DNA of 64,000 nucleotides from Chryseobacterium binzhouense (lineage in GTDB: Bacteria > Bacteroidota > Bacteroidia > Flavobacteriales > Weeksellaceae), in the NCBI RefSeq assembly GCF_007474545.1, contig NZ_VKOG01000001.1, forward strand, positions 434,001 through 498,000. Direction: 5' to 3'. The translations under genes and the position numbers were made by a program. The notes beneath the pieces were generated by a model that ran no database searches, was not told the origin of the DNA, and worked only from the letters and a program-made list of their open reading frames with translations. Positions 25,457-33,896 of the stretch are shown here, piece after piece. Every line of letters starts with the position of its first letter. Positions within the stretch are counted from its first letter, which is position 1.

Positions 25457-27634
25457 ATGAATAACAGAGTTTTAGAATTATTAAAAAATCCGAAAATTAT
25501 TCAGTCAGAAGATTTAAGTCTTTTGAAAGAGGAAATTAATTCTTCCCCGTATATTCAGAATATCCGCGCACTTCACCTTTATGGAGTTCATCTTTTTGAC
25601 AGAGAAAATTATCAGAAAGAATTATCTACTACAGCGGCTTATACCACTGATAAAAAAATCCTTTACCAGCTGATTAACGGTAAATTACAGCAGCAGCCAT
25701 CAATTCCGAAAATAGACGAAGAAACTAAAACTGTTGAAAAAGAAAATGTAAGAGAGAAAGTAAAACATGATTACGAAGCTGTCTCACAGGATCTTATTGC
25801 TCCCAAACCGGAGATTAAGCATGTTTTGGTAAACGGAGAACGAAACAGGATTTTATATGAAGGAGAGGAGAATTTCCTGACTGATGAAAACTCTGAAACA
25901 ATTGATCTGGAATCTACATTAGAATCCGGAGTAATTGTAATTCAAAAAAGAGAAATATCTACAGAAACTCAAAATACAGAAGAAAAAAATCTTCAGGAAA
26001 CTGATTTAGATGAAAAACAGACCGCTTCCAGCTCTTTAGATTCGGAAATGCCTGGAACTTTACTGTCTGACAAAGATAATACACAAGAAATTCAGGAAAA
26101 AGTTCATATTTCAGAGCCTGGAATTGAGCCAGTTGCAGGAAATCTGAATGTTGAAACGGTTATTAGTGAAGATAAAATTGATTCTGAAAAGGTTTCCGAC
26201 AAAGTAAATGATGAATCAGAACTTAGTTTCCTGAAAATTGAATCTTTTGAACCCGAAAGTGGAACAGAAGAAATTCAGAATCAAAGTACTGTTTCAGAGC
26301 CTGAAATTGAGCCAGTTGCAGAAAATCTGAATGTTGAAGCGGTTATTAATGAAGATAAAATTGACTCTGAGAAAGTTTCCGACAAAGTAAATGATGAATC
26401 AGAACTTAGTTTCCTTAAAATTGAATCTTTTGAACCTGAAAGTGAAGTAAATGCAGGAAGCTTGCCTGAAAGAGAAGATCATCAGGAGGAATCAAAGGTG
26501 ACTCTAAATCCTGAAACCATCATTAATGAAGACCGGATTGAAACACCTAAGATTGCGGAACAGATAAAAGATGATGCTCAACTAAGTTTTCATGGAACAG
26601 AATCTTTTCTCCCTGAAATAAGAATTGAAACTTCTCATTCTGAAGCTCAAACAAAAATTAATAGTCCTAAATCTTCTGTAAATAAATATGAAGAAGAGAT
26701 GAGACGCCTGATTGAAGAAGTTGAAAAAAGGATGAAAACGGAGAAGAAAGCAAATACTGCTGAAACGCCAAAAGATGATGATCATCCAGGAAATGAGATC
26801 AGTTTCGCAGAAACACAGGATTTTGTGATTGATACTAAAGAAGAAAAAGAAAATTTAACTTCAGATAATCAAAAAAATATTTCGGACGAAATAAATAATG
26901 AAGAGGAGGAAAATAAGATTGTAAACTCGAGCTGGAAGCCGATGAGTTTTGAAAGTAACCTTCCCGATGCTTTATTAAACAAAAAAAATGAAAGTAAGGA
27001 AATCTCAGCAGAAGAAACAGAAATTGTAAAAATACAGGAAGATAAATCTAATCTTGAAGAACCAAAAACATTTTCTGAAACTGAAATGAATGATGAATTT
27101 GAAATTGAAGAAAGCAAAATAATAACAGATGATGAAAGCGAAAGTGGGGAAGTTCCTGTAATGAATGTGTCATTCTTTGGATCAGAAATTTCAAGTCTGC
27201 TGATTAATCAGGACCACAATAAGCCAAAGGAGAAAACACAGCAAGTACCAATTGCTGCTGAACCACTAAAAAAACAAGCTGCTGACAGTAATATTCCCGG
27301 TTTTATCAATACATGGCAAAGCTGGCTGAAAATTGACCGGACAGAAGAGATTCTGAAAGAAAAGGCTATAACTAAAACTAAAGTTATTGAATCTTTCATT
27401 GAAAACAACCCTAAAATCAGTCAGCTGAAAGATGAAGTAAATTTTGTGGTAAAGGAAAAAACTGACGATATTTCGCATTTGATGACAGAAACTCTTGCTA
27501 ATTTGTACATTGAGCAAAAGCTTTACACAAAGGCAATTAATGCATTTCAGATTTTAATTGGGAAACATCCTGACAAGAAAGATTATTTTGAAGCCAAAAT
27601 TCAGGAAATAAAAGATAACAGAGGAAAAAATTAA
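25457..27634 (+). CDS. Large acidic protein with internal 61-residue repeats and C-terminal TPR-like region
   Basis: 725 residues with three zones. The N-terminal 80 residues are folded-looking (LLKNPKIIQSEDLSLLKEEI, IRALHLYGVHLF). The middle 550 residues are acidic and Glu/Ser/Asn rich. They hold two nearly identical repeats (SEPxIEPVAxNLNVExVI...SFLKIESFEPES) coming from DNA repeats at 26110-26262 and 26293-26445, plus a degenerate third. The C-terminal 100 residues look like a TPR-type helical pair (LANLYIEQKLYTKAINAFQILIGKHPDKKDYFEAKIQEI). No signal peptide or membrane segment is visible. ATG 25457 is chosen over GTG 25454. Function unknown; the layout suggests a scaffold. Confidence 0.7.
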   Translation: MNNRVLELLKNPKIIQSEDLSLLKEEINSSPYIQNIRALHLYGVHLFDRENYQKELSTTAAYTTDKKILYQLINGKLQQQPSIPKIDEETKTVEKENVREKVKHDYEAVSQDLIAPKPEIKHVLVNGERNRILYEGEENFLTDENSETIDLESTLESGVIVIQKREISTETQNTEEKNLQETDLDEKQTASSSLDSEMPGTLLSDKDNTQEIQEKVHISEPGIEPVAGNLNVETVISEDKIDSEKVSDKVNDESELSFLKIESFEPESGTEEIQNQSTVSEPEIEPVAENLNVEAVINEDKIDSEKVSDKVNDESELSFLKIESFEPESEVNAGSLPEREDHQEESKVTLNPETIINEDRIETPKIAEQIKDDAQLSFHGTESFLPEIRIETSHSEAQTKINSPKSSVNKYEEEMRRLIEEVEKRMKTEKKANTAETPKDDDHPGNEISFAETQDFVIDTKEEKENLTSDNQKNISDEINNEEEENKIVNSSWKPMSFESNLPDALLNKKNESKEISAEETEIVKIQEDKSNLEEPKTFSETEMNDEFEIEESKIITDDESESGEVPVMNVSFFGSEISSLLINQDHNKPKEKTQQVPIAAEPLKKQAADSNIPGFINTWQSWLKIDRTEEILKEKAITKTKVIESFIENNPKISQLKDEVNFVVKEKTDDISHLMTETLANLYIEQKLYTKAINAFQILIGKHPDKKDYFEAKIQEIKDNRGKN
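26110..26445 (+). repeat. In-frame 183-nt tandem repeat inside the acidic gene
   Basis: Two 153-nt segments, 26110-26262 and 26293-26445, offset by exactly 183 nt (61 codons), are nearly identical at the nucleotide level. A third, more diverged protein-level copy lies around 26500-26617. The DNA similarity points to recent duplication. Confidence 0.85.
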
Positions 27635-27644
27635 TAAATTTAAG

Positions 27645-28196
27645 ATGGATAATGTGAAACAAATTACCTTTGGTGGCGGGTGTTTTTGGTGTGTTGAAAG
27701 CTGTTTTAATATGCTTAACGGTGTAATTTCTGCCGTTTCAGGATATTCAGGAGGTCATAAAGATCATCCGACATATGAGGAGGTTTGTACAGGAGAAACA
27801 GGTCACGCAGAGGTCGTTCAGATTACTTATGATGCGGATGTGATCTCTTACGAACAACTGATGGATGTTTTCTTTTTTCTGCATGATCCAACACAGCTCA
27901 ACAGACAGGGAAATGATATAGGAACCCAGTATCGTTCAGTAATTTTTTATAAAGATGAAGAGGAAAAAACAAAAGCGGAAGAAGCTGTTGAAGCATCAAA
28001 AAAATCGGGAAGATGGGAAGGAACTTATGTGACCGAACTTTCAAAACTGGAAAAATTTTGGGCTGCTGAACAGTATCATCAGGGATATTATAACGAGAAT
28101 CCGTTACAGCCTTATTGCAGCGCTGTTGTAGGACCTAAAATTCAGAAGTTTAAAAAGTATTTCGGGGAGCTCGGAATACTCAAAAATGAAGCTTAA
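27645..28196 (+). CDS. msrA: Peptide-methionine (S)-S-oxide reductase MsrA
   Basis: Reduces methionine-S-sulfoxide in proteins, using thioredoxin. The active-site signature is at the N-terminus: FGGGCFWCVESCF, catalytic cysteine C13. The family signatures GGHKDHPTYEEVCTGETGHAEVVQ and QYHQGYYNENP follow, with a C-terminal Cys (PYCSAVVGPK) that can act as the resolving residue. 183 residues is the standard single-domain size, with no MsrB fusion. It starts 10 nt after the acidic-repeat gene and ends the run; a perfect hairpin terminator follows. Confidence 0.95.
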   Translation: MDNVKQITFGGGCFWCVESCFNMLNGVISAVSGYSGGHKDHPTYEEVCTGETGHAEVVQITYDADVISYEQLMDVFFFLHDPTQLNRQGNDIGTQYRSVIFYKDEEEKTKAEEAVEASKKSGRWEGTYVTELSKLEKFWAAEQYHQGYYNENPLQPYCSAVVGPKIQKFKKYFGELGILKNEA

Positions 28197-28221
28197 TAAG
28201 TTCGTACTATAAACATATAAT

Positions 28222-28252
28222 GAAGCCCGAAAATAACTTTCGGGCTTCTTTA
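28222..28252 (+). terminator. Intrinsic terminator after msrA
   Basis: Perfect 11-bp stem gaagcccgaaa (28222-28232) with tttcgggcttc (28238-28248), loop of five nucleotides and a short T-run. The rest of 28253-28360 has no feature I can identify. Confidence 0.88.
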
Positions 28253-28360
28253 ATCAAATCGATATGCAAAGGTTGAATATCCGTAGTGTGTTGCGAGATA
28301 CTTGGCTGGAGATAATATTTGCGAGATTAAACCCGAAATTTTAAACCCAAACCCTGAACT

Positions 28361-28807
28361 CTATGAAAGCAGCTTTTTTGCCATCTCGGAAATACTTTTC
28401 CCGTCAGATTTTCCGGCTAAATTTTTAGATGCTATTCCCATAACTTTACCTAAATCTTTTATAGATTCGGCACCAGTTTCTGCAATAATAGCCTTCATTT
28501 CGGCTTCCAGCTCTTCTGAAGAAAGCTGTTTAGGCAAAAACTGTTCTATAATTTTCATCTGAGCTTCTTCTACTTCTGCCAAGTCATTTCTTCCCTGTGC
28601 AGAAAACTGGTCGTAAGAATCCTTACGCTGCTTCACCATTCTCTGAAGAATGGCAATTTCCTGCTCCGGAGAAACTTCTTTTCCCAAAGCTTCAGTTTTC
28701 AGTAATAATATTTGTGCTTTCACAGCGCGAAGAGAATCTAAAGCTACTTTATCTTTAGCTCTCATTGCTGTTTTTATCGCTTCAGTGATTGTATTTTCTA
28801 AACTCAT
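28361..28807 (-). CDS. GatB/YqeY domain protein
   Basis: A 148-residue, all-helical, cytoplasmic protein matching the YqeY family: MSLENTITEAIKTAMRAKDKVALDSLRAVKAQI, and RKDSYDQFSAQGRNDLAEVEEAQMKIIEQFLPKQLS. This domain also forms the C-terminal tRNA-binding tail of GatB amidotransferase, and free-standing YqeY may bind tRNA, but its role is unproven. It is the last gene of the dcw run, 114 nt after ftsZ. The ftsZ-yqeY adjacency is common in Flavobacteriia. Confidence 0.88.
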   Translation of the reverse strand: MSLENTITEAIKTAMRAKDKVALDSLRAVKAQILLLKTEALGKEVSPEQEIAILQRMVKQRKDSYDQFSAQGRNDLAEVEEAQMKIIEQFLPKQLSSEELEAEMKAIIAETGAESIKDLGKVMGIASKNLAGKSDGKSISEMAKKLLS

Positions 28808-28818
28808 ATTATTTAATT

Positions 28819-28914
28819 TAACAATGTATCAATGTAACAGTTTATCAATAGATTCTTCGACAGGCTCAGCATGACAATTCGAGATTGTTACATTGGTACA
28901 TTTCTACATTGTTA
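28819..28914. repeat. Nested inverted repeat carrying a ctgagc/tgtcgaag-type dispersed core
   Basis: Outer arms taacaatgta (28819-28828) and tacattgtta (28905-28914) are perfect complements, as are inner arms caatgtaac (28830-28838) and gttacattg (28887-28895). Between them is attcttcgacaggctcagca, the core of a repeat that recurs in Bacteroidota intergenic DNA. It separates ftsZ and yqeY and could slow or process the message. Confidence 0.65.
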
Positions 28915-28921
28915 TATTATT

Positions 28922-30808
28922 TTAATCTACATCTTTATTCAAAAATCTGTTTTCTCTGATCTGCATGTTTCCGTTGTTATCAGAAAGATAGGTGTTGATA
29001 TTTTGGTCTGATGCATTGCTTCCGTCAATCGAAATATTTTTTCTCTTGAAAGCAGGAACAGATTCAAACTCATTAGCCATATCAAAATTCTGGTAACGGG
29101 AATTGAACTCTTTCAGCTTATTTCTTCTTTCCATTACACGCTCCTGATCTGCGGGTTTGCTGACAAAAGTAAATTCGCTTTCTGTCTGTCTTGGCATTTC
29201 AGTTTTTGGCTCTGTAATATTTTTTCGCTCTTCTTTTACTTCAAATATATTCTGAGCTTTTGGAGCGGTTTCTTCTGCCGTTTTTGTGAAAGTTTCTACT
29301 TCGTTTTTTGGCTGTCCGAAATCTGCTTTTGGTTCGTTTACCGGTTCATTTACCGTAAAACTAAATTCTACAGGCTTTTCATCAGCATACTTTCTTGTAA
29401 ATGTATCGTTGTCTGACTCTTCTTTTTTGTTTTCAAAATCAAATGAAAAAGACTGAATTTCCAGATCATTATCGCCCTCATCGTCAAAAGAGAAAAGATT
29501 GTATGCATCATCCTGAGATTCTTCACTGTTTTTCCAGCTCTGAACAGGGTTGTCAATCGTATCTTGCTCTCTATCAGAGAATTTTATTTCGGTTTTAACA
29601 TCTTCATCCTCAATAATCATTTTTTTTTCAGTAGAGGAAACTTTAAACTGAGGCGTATCCTGATCTTCATCATCTAATCTGAAAAGATTTTTACCTCCAA
29701 AATCATATCCATGCTCTGGTGTAGTTTCTCTTTCTTCCTTTGTTTTGAAAGGTGAAGCTTTCGGAGTATCTAAAGCATCATTCAAACCAATTCTGATTTT
29801 CTCTGTAGGACCGGCAAATTTTTTGTTATCGTTAGAAAAACCGGTTGCAATAACCAAAACACTTACTGCATCGCCCAATTCTTCATCTGCACCAACTCCA
29901 AAGATAATATCTGCAGTATTTCCTGCCTCTTTCTGGATATAATCCATGATAATTCCGATTTCATCCATCGTAGCTTCTTCTGCACCACTTCGGATAAGCA
30001 AAAGTACATTTCTCGCTCCGGTAATTTTATTGTCATTCAATAACGGAGAATCCAATGCTTTTTTCACTGCTTCTTCTGCTTTGTTTTCGCCTGAAGCCAT
30101 ACCTGTTGACATCAATGCTGTTCCGGAATTTTGAAGAACAGATTTGGCATCACGGAAGTCAATATTTACATCAAAGTAACCCGTAATTACTTCTGCCATT
30201 CCTTTAGCTGCGTTGGTTAGTACCTCATCAGCTTTAGAAAATCCTTGTTTGAAGCCTAAATTTCCAAACTGCTGTCTCAATTTATCATTATTGATAACAA
30301 TTAAAGAATCAACATTATTTCTCAGCTTTTCAAGACCATTTTCTGCCTGTTCCAGTCTTCTTTTTCCTTCAAAGCTGAAAGGTACGGTAACAATTCCTAC
30401 AGTAAGAATTCCCATATCTTTGGCTACTTTAGCAATAACGGGAGCAGCTCCGGTTCCTGTACCACCACCCATTCCGGCAGTAATAAAAACCATTTTCGTA
30501 TTTTGTCCCATGGCTGCTTTAATGTCTTCAATACTTTCGATAGCAGCTTTTTCTCCTACTTCTGGGTCTGCACCGGCACCAAGACCTTCGGTAATGGTAA
30601 CACCCAACTGTACTTTGTTGGATACCGGATTGTTGTCTAAAGTCTGAGCATCGGTATTACAGATCACGAAATCTACTCCGTGAATTCCTTTTTCGTACAT
30701 GTGCTTTAATGCGTTGTTACCGCCGCCGCCAACACCGATTACTTTTATAATTGATGAATTTCCTTTTGGCAAATCAAATGAAAATCCTTGTGAACCTATA
30801 TTTTCCAT
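28922..30808 (-). CDS. ftsZ: Cell division protein FtsZ
   Basis: The tubulin homologue that builds the division ring. The GTPase core (about 15-330) has VIGVGGGGNNAL, the tubulin signature GGGTGTGAAP at 114-123, NNDKLRQQFG and the T7 synergy-loop region VNIDFRDAKSVL. A roughly 300-residue acidic, presumably disordered C-terminal tail follows, rich in Glu/Asp/Phe, ending in a short conserved-looking peptide (RENRFLNKDVD) that should bind FtsA. At 628 residues it is far longer than E. coli FtsZ (383) but normal for Flavobacteriia. The in-frame ATG at 30865 would add 19 unlikely residues; MENIGSQGF at 30808 is the better start. It follows ftsA by 80 nt. Confidence 0.96.
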   Translation of the reverse strand: MENIGSQGFSFDLPKGNSSIIKVIGVGGGGNNALKHMYEKGIHGVDFVICNTDAQTLDNNPVSNKVQLGVTITEGLGAGADPEVGEKAAIESIEDIKAAMGQNTKMVFITAGMGGGTGTGAAPVIAKVAKDMGILTVGIVTVPFSFEGKRRLEQAENGLEKLRNNVDSLIVINNDKLRQQFGNLGFKQGFSKADEVLTNAAKGMAEVITGYFDVNIDFRDAKSVLQNSGTALMSTGMASGENKAEEAVKKALDSPLLNDNKITGARNVLLLIRSGAEEATMDEIGIIMDYIQKEAGNTADIIFGVGADEELGDAVSVLVIATGFSNDNKKFAGPTEKIRIGLNDALDTPKASPFKTKEERETTPEHGYDFGGKNLFRLDDEDQDTPQFKVSSTEKKMIIEDEDVKTEIKFSDREQDTIDNPVQSWKNSEESQDDAYNLFSFDDEGDNDLEIQSFSFDFENKKEESDNDTFTRKYADEKPVEFSFTVNEPVNEPKADFGQPKNEVETFTKTAEETAPKAQNIFEVKEERKNITEPKTEMPRQTESEFTFVSKPADQERVMERRNKLKEFNSRYQNFDMANEFESVPAFKRKNISIDGSNASDQNINTYLSDNNGNMQIRENRFLNKDVD

Positions 30809-30888
30809 GTTTAATTTTTTTATAATTGATAATCGACTCTGATAATTGATGAGAAAATCATTCATCGCTTACCATTCATCATTTATTT

Positions 30889-32271
30889 TTATTCTACTTC
30901 TTCAAAGAATTTTTTTACTTTTTCCATCAAAGATTGCCCGAAAGTCGGCTTTGACTGTTTTGCAGGCTGTGCCTTTACCTCTTCCTGTACCTGTTGAGGC
31001 ATCATCGCCGGCTGGGAATCTTCAGTTTCAGTTTCAGATGTGTGCTTTTCTTCAGTTTTCGTTTCTGCTTTATTTTCAATAGTTTCTTCTGCAACGACAG
31101 TTTTTTTGTCACGGATTTTCAAGCTTTCCATTAATAATCCGATGGAAGTAGCAAATTCCGGTCCCTTAAGATACTGATTTTTATCGTTTGCAATATACTC
31201 ATTGGCAAAACCGATTCTGCTGTCGAATCCTGTCGTATAATTTGCCAATTGACGAAGATGTTTCAGGTTTGAACCACCTCCAGTCAAAACGATTCCTGCA
31301 ATCAGTTTTTTCTTCTGTTCAAATGCGCCGTACGCCTTTAGTTCTGTATTTACCATTTCCAGAATTTCTTCTACTCTTGCATTGATAATCTGCGCTAAAG
31401 TTTTAAGCGAAATTTCTTTATCCGGTCTTCCGTGAAGTCCGGGAATGGTTACAAATGTACTGTCTTTTTCCAATTCAGGAACTGCAGAACCAAACTTAAC
31501 CTTTAATTGCTCGGCATGCTTTTCTATAATTGAACATCCTTCTTTAATGTCTTCTGTGATAATACCACCCCCGTAAGGAATTACACAGGTATGACGGATG
31601 ATATTATCTTTAAAAATAGCAATATCTGTAGTTCCGCCACCGATGTCTACAATGGCAACTCCTGCTTCTTTCTCTTCTTTGGTAAGAACAGCTTCGGAAG
31701 ATGCTAAAGGCTCAAGAGTAAGTGCTTCCATCTCCAAACCGGCTTCTCTTACGCATCTCGCAATGTTTCTGATGCTTCCCATTTGTCCTACTACCACATG
31801 AAAATTGGCTTCCAGACGTTTTCCGTGCATTCCGACAGGCTCCTGAATTTCTCCTTCAGAATCAACTTTATATTCCTGCGGAAGAACGTGGATAATTTCT
31901 TCACCCGGAAGCATGACCAGTTTTTTTACCTGATCCTTCAATGCTTCAATATCATCATCCGTAATAAATTTATCAGGATGTTCACGCATAATGTAATCGG
32001 AATGCTGTAAAGAGCGAATGTGCTTACCTGCAATTCCTACTGTTACCTTTTTGATAGGAACTCCTGCGCTGGATTGTGCTTCCGAAACAGCTGCTTTGAT
32101 TGAATTGATCGTCTGCGAAATATTATTCACAATACCTTTGTGAACCCCAAGACTTTTGGCTTTCCCAACACCGAGAACTTCTATTTTCCCGTGTGCATTC
32201 CTCCTTCCGACAATGGCGACAATTTTGGTTGTCCCAATGTCCAGACCTACTGAATACTCTTGATTTTCCAT
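30889..32271 (-). CDS. ftsA: Cell division protein FtsA
   Basis: The actin-like membrane tether of FtsZ. Phosphate-1 motif VGLDIGTTKIVAIVG is at 8-22, the SHS2/1C domain includes VPIKKVTVGIAGKHI, phosphate-2 is VAIVDIGGGTTDIAIF and the adenosine motif is GIVLTGGGSNLKHL. The C-terminus has a Glu/Lys/Pro-rich linker (about 385-440) and ends in the amphipathic membrane-targeting helix QSLMEKVKKFFEEVE. 460 residues, somewhat longer than E. coli owing to the linker. It lies between ftsQ and ftsZ as in most dcw clusters. Confidence 0.95.
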   Translation of the reverse strand: MENQEYSVGLDIGTTKIVAIVGRRNAHGKIEVLGVGKAKSLGVHKGIVNNISQTINSIKAAVSEAQSSAGVPIKKVTVGIAGKHIRSLQHSDYIMREHPDKFITDDDIEALKDQVKKLVMLPGEEIIHVLPQEYKVDSEGEIQEPVGMHGKRLEANFHVVVGQMGSIRNIARCVREAGLEMEALTLEPLASSEAVLTKEEKEAGVAIVDIGGGTTDIAIFKDNIIRHTCVIPYGGGIITEDIKEGCSIIEKHAEQLKVKFGSAVPELEKDSTFVTIPGLHGRPDKEISLKTLAQIINARVEEILEMVNTELKAYGAFEQKKKLIAGIVLTGGGSNLKHLRQLANYTTGFDSRIGFANEYIANDKNQYLKGPEFATSIGLLMESLKIRDKKTVVAEETIENKAETKTEEKHTSETETEDSQPAMMPQQVQEEVKAQPAKQSKPTFGQSLMEKVKKFFEEVE

Positions 32272-32302
32272 TGTTTATATCGATTTGATTTTTTATCTAT
32301 TT

Positions 32303-33238
32303 TTACTTTGCCTTCGTTTTCTGCTTTGCTGCTGTTGTTTTTTTCTCTGTTTTCCTGACTTCTGACTTTGCTGTCTGAGTTTTTACGGAGGCTGTTTTTT
32401 TAGTTTCAGAGACCTTTGCCACTGGCTGTTTTTCTTTTTTTAAGGAAGTGTTTTCTGAAATTTTTGCCAGATCTTTTCCTCTTGCTTTCAGTAAACTGTC
32501 ATTTTCCTTAAAATAAGGATTCAAAGTAGTAACAATCTGATTCTGATACTTCACCGAAATCATACTGTATTTTTGTGAATCCTGGTAAACAAGATATTTT
32601 TCTACAAAGGTTTTGAATCCTTTTACTTTGAAATCTATATTGTCTAAATCTCCAATTTCCACTTTATAGTTCCCCTCACTTGTAAGGAGATTGTAGTCAT
32701 TGTTTCTGTCTTTTGAAATTCCTATAAAATATCTTTTACTGAAATCATCTTTGTCTATTTTTTCGACGAGTTCGGCAAGCTTTTGATATTCATCTTTTTT
32801 TACATCTCCGGTAACCAGCATACATGGATGAGAATATGTTTTGGAAATCGGAAACTCTACTCCTTTTTCATCCACATAAAAATCTTTTCCGTCTTTATTT
32901 AATCTGAAAACCGGTACCCTCTGTTTGATATCTAAATTTAATTTTCCATTCAGATTTAAATAAACATTTGCGCTGTCAACAGCCGGAAGCGCGTTGATTT
33001 TCTTTTCCAGTTCAGGAATATTTAAATCTCCTACCTTTCTGGAAGGATTTTCTTTATTGACGATCTCCCGAATGTCTTTTTCATCAATAAAATAAACCGG
33101 TGTTTTCTCGTTCATCTTCACAGAAATCTTATTGTCTGTAATCTTTTGTCCGCTGAATTTCTTCAAAGAGAAACTCAACAGGAAACCAAGAATGATTACT
33201 GTGATGACAATTTTTAAAATTCTGTATTTGTTTTTCAT
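32303..33238 (-). CDS. ftsQ: Cell division protein FtsQ
   Basis: A bitopic divisome protein: one N-terminal membrane helix (ILKIVITVIILGFLLSFSLKK) and a periplasmic domain with a POTRA-like module (TPVYFIDEKDIREIV..., NALPAVDSANVYLNLNGKLNLDIKQRVPVFRL) followed by the FtsQ beta domain (GVEFPIS). A long Lys/Thr-rich tail closes the protein (about 260-311). Such a basic periplasmic tail is unusual in E. coli FtsQ but occurs in Bacteroidota. Its place directly before ftsA supports the call, since sequence identity within FtsQ is low. Overall assignment is firm by context. Confidence 0.88.
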   Translation of the reverse strand: MKNKYRILKIVITVIILGFLLSFSLKKFSGQKITDNKISVKMNEKTPVYFIDEKDIREIVNKENPSRKVGDLNIPELEKKINALPAVDSANVYLNLNGKLNLDIKQRVPVFRLNKDGKDFYVDEKGVEFPISKTYSHPCMLVTGDVKKDEYQKLAELVEKIDKDDFSKRYFIGISKDRNNDYNLLTSEGNYKVEIGDLDNIDFKVKGFKTFVEKYLVYQDSQKYSMISVKYQNQIVTTLNPYFKENDSLLKARGKDLAKISENTSLKKEKQPVAKVSETKKTASVKTQTAKSEVRKTEKKTTAAKQKTKAK

Positions 33239-33248
33239 TTTTGTTCTA

Positions 33249-33896
33249 TTTGAACACGAAGTTCACAAAGTTTTTCTTTTTTTAGTTTCACAAAGTCGCT
33301 TCGCTTATATAAGCTTACATTTTATTTTATATATCCGTTTATTACTCTTTGAATTCCGGTTTTAAAGAGTTTAGAATTAAAATTTAATAATAAACCCAAT
33401 CTGTAGTTTCCTAATTTTAAATAATTTAATAATTGAGCATTGTGAAATTTATCTAATGCTTCCTGAGCTTTAATCTCTACAACTACTTTACTTTCAACTA
33501 GTAAATCAATTTTAAAAGCATTCTCAACTTTTAATTTTTCGTACTGAATTGAAAGAAATTTCTGTCTTTCAACAACTAATCCTCTGTTTTTTAATTCATA
33601 TTCCATACACTGCTCATAAACTGTTTCATATAAACCTGATCCCAAGGTTCTATGAATTTTTAATCCTGCGTCTACAATAATAGCCGAAACTTCATTTTCA
33701 TTCATTGTGTGTTTTATCTTTTGGAACACTAAGTTCACCAAGCTTTTTTTATAATACTATTCATCTGTTTCACAAAGCCGCTTCGCTTGTATGAGGAATT
33801 GCAATTTATAATTTCATTTTTTTACTTTTATAAGCGAAGCGGCTTCGTGAAACCTCATTCGCATTAAAAAATTCTCTGTTACACTTTGTGTTCAAT
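33249..33896. mobile_element. Small unit with inverted-repeat ends carrying a GxxExxY gene
   Basis: The unit fills exactly the space between the murC stop and the ftsQ start. Left end, reading inward: ttgaacacgaagttcacaaag (positions 33250-33270), then gtttcacaaagtcgcttcgc (from 33285, motif to 33308). Right end, reading inward on the other strand: ttgaacacaaagtg, then gtttcacgaagccgcttcgc (33830-33853). A third copy of both pieces, in the left-end orientation, lies just before the GxxExxY gene (33724-33742 and 33767-33789). No transposase is encoded, so it resembles a non-autonomous element. Confidence 0.6.
33322..33705 (-). CDS. GxxExxY protein
   Basis: A 127-residue member of the GxxExxY family, with the name-giving motif GLYETVY at residues 24-30 and the following segments EYELKNRGLVVERQKFLSIQYEKL and KVVVEIKAQEALDKFHNAQLLNYLKLGNYRLGLLLNFN. 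The D/E...VVEIKA pattern is reminiscent of a PD-(D/E)XK nuclease core, which is how this family has been related, but no activity is established. I use ATG 33705; an upstream TTG-type start at 33741 would reach into the repeat. The gene has no link to cell-wall synthesis and lies within a repeat-bounded unit inside the dcw cluster. Confidence 0.88.
   Translation of the reverse strand: MNENEVSAIIVDAGLKIHRTLGSGLYETVYEQCMEYELKNRGLVVERQKFLSIQYEKLKVENAFKIDLLVESKVVVEIKAQEALDKFHNAQLLNYLKLGNYRLGLLLNFNSKLFKTGIQRVINGYIK

Noticed and set aside
30213-30647. 144-codon ORF on the plus strand within ftsZ
   Set aside because: It is the antisense shadow of the conserved FtsZ GTPase core; its Ser/Pro/Ile-rich product has no recognisable fold.
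33249-33896. CRISPR-like array from the repeated gtttcac...cgcttcgc motif
   Set aside because: Only three copies, in mixed orientation, with irregular spacing and a gene between them; no Cas genes in the window.
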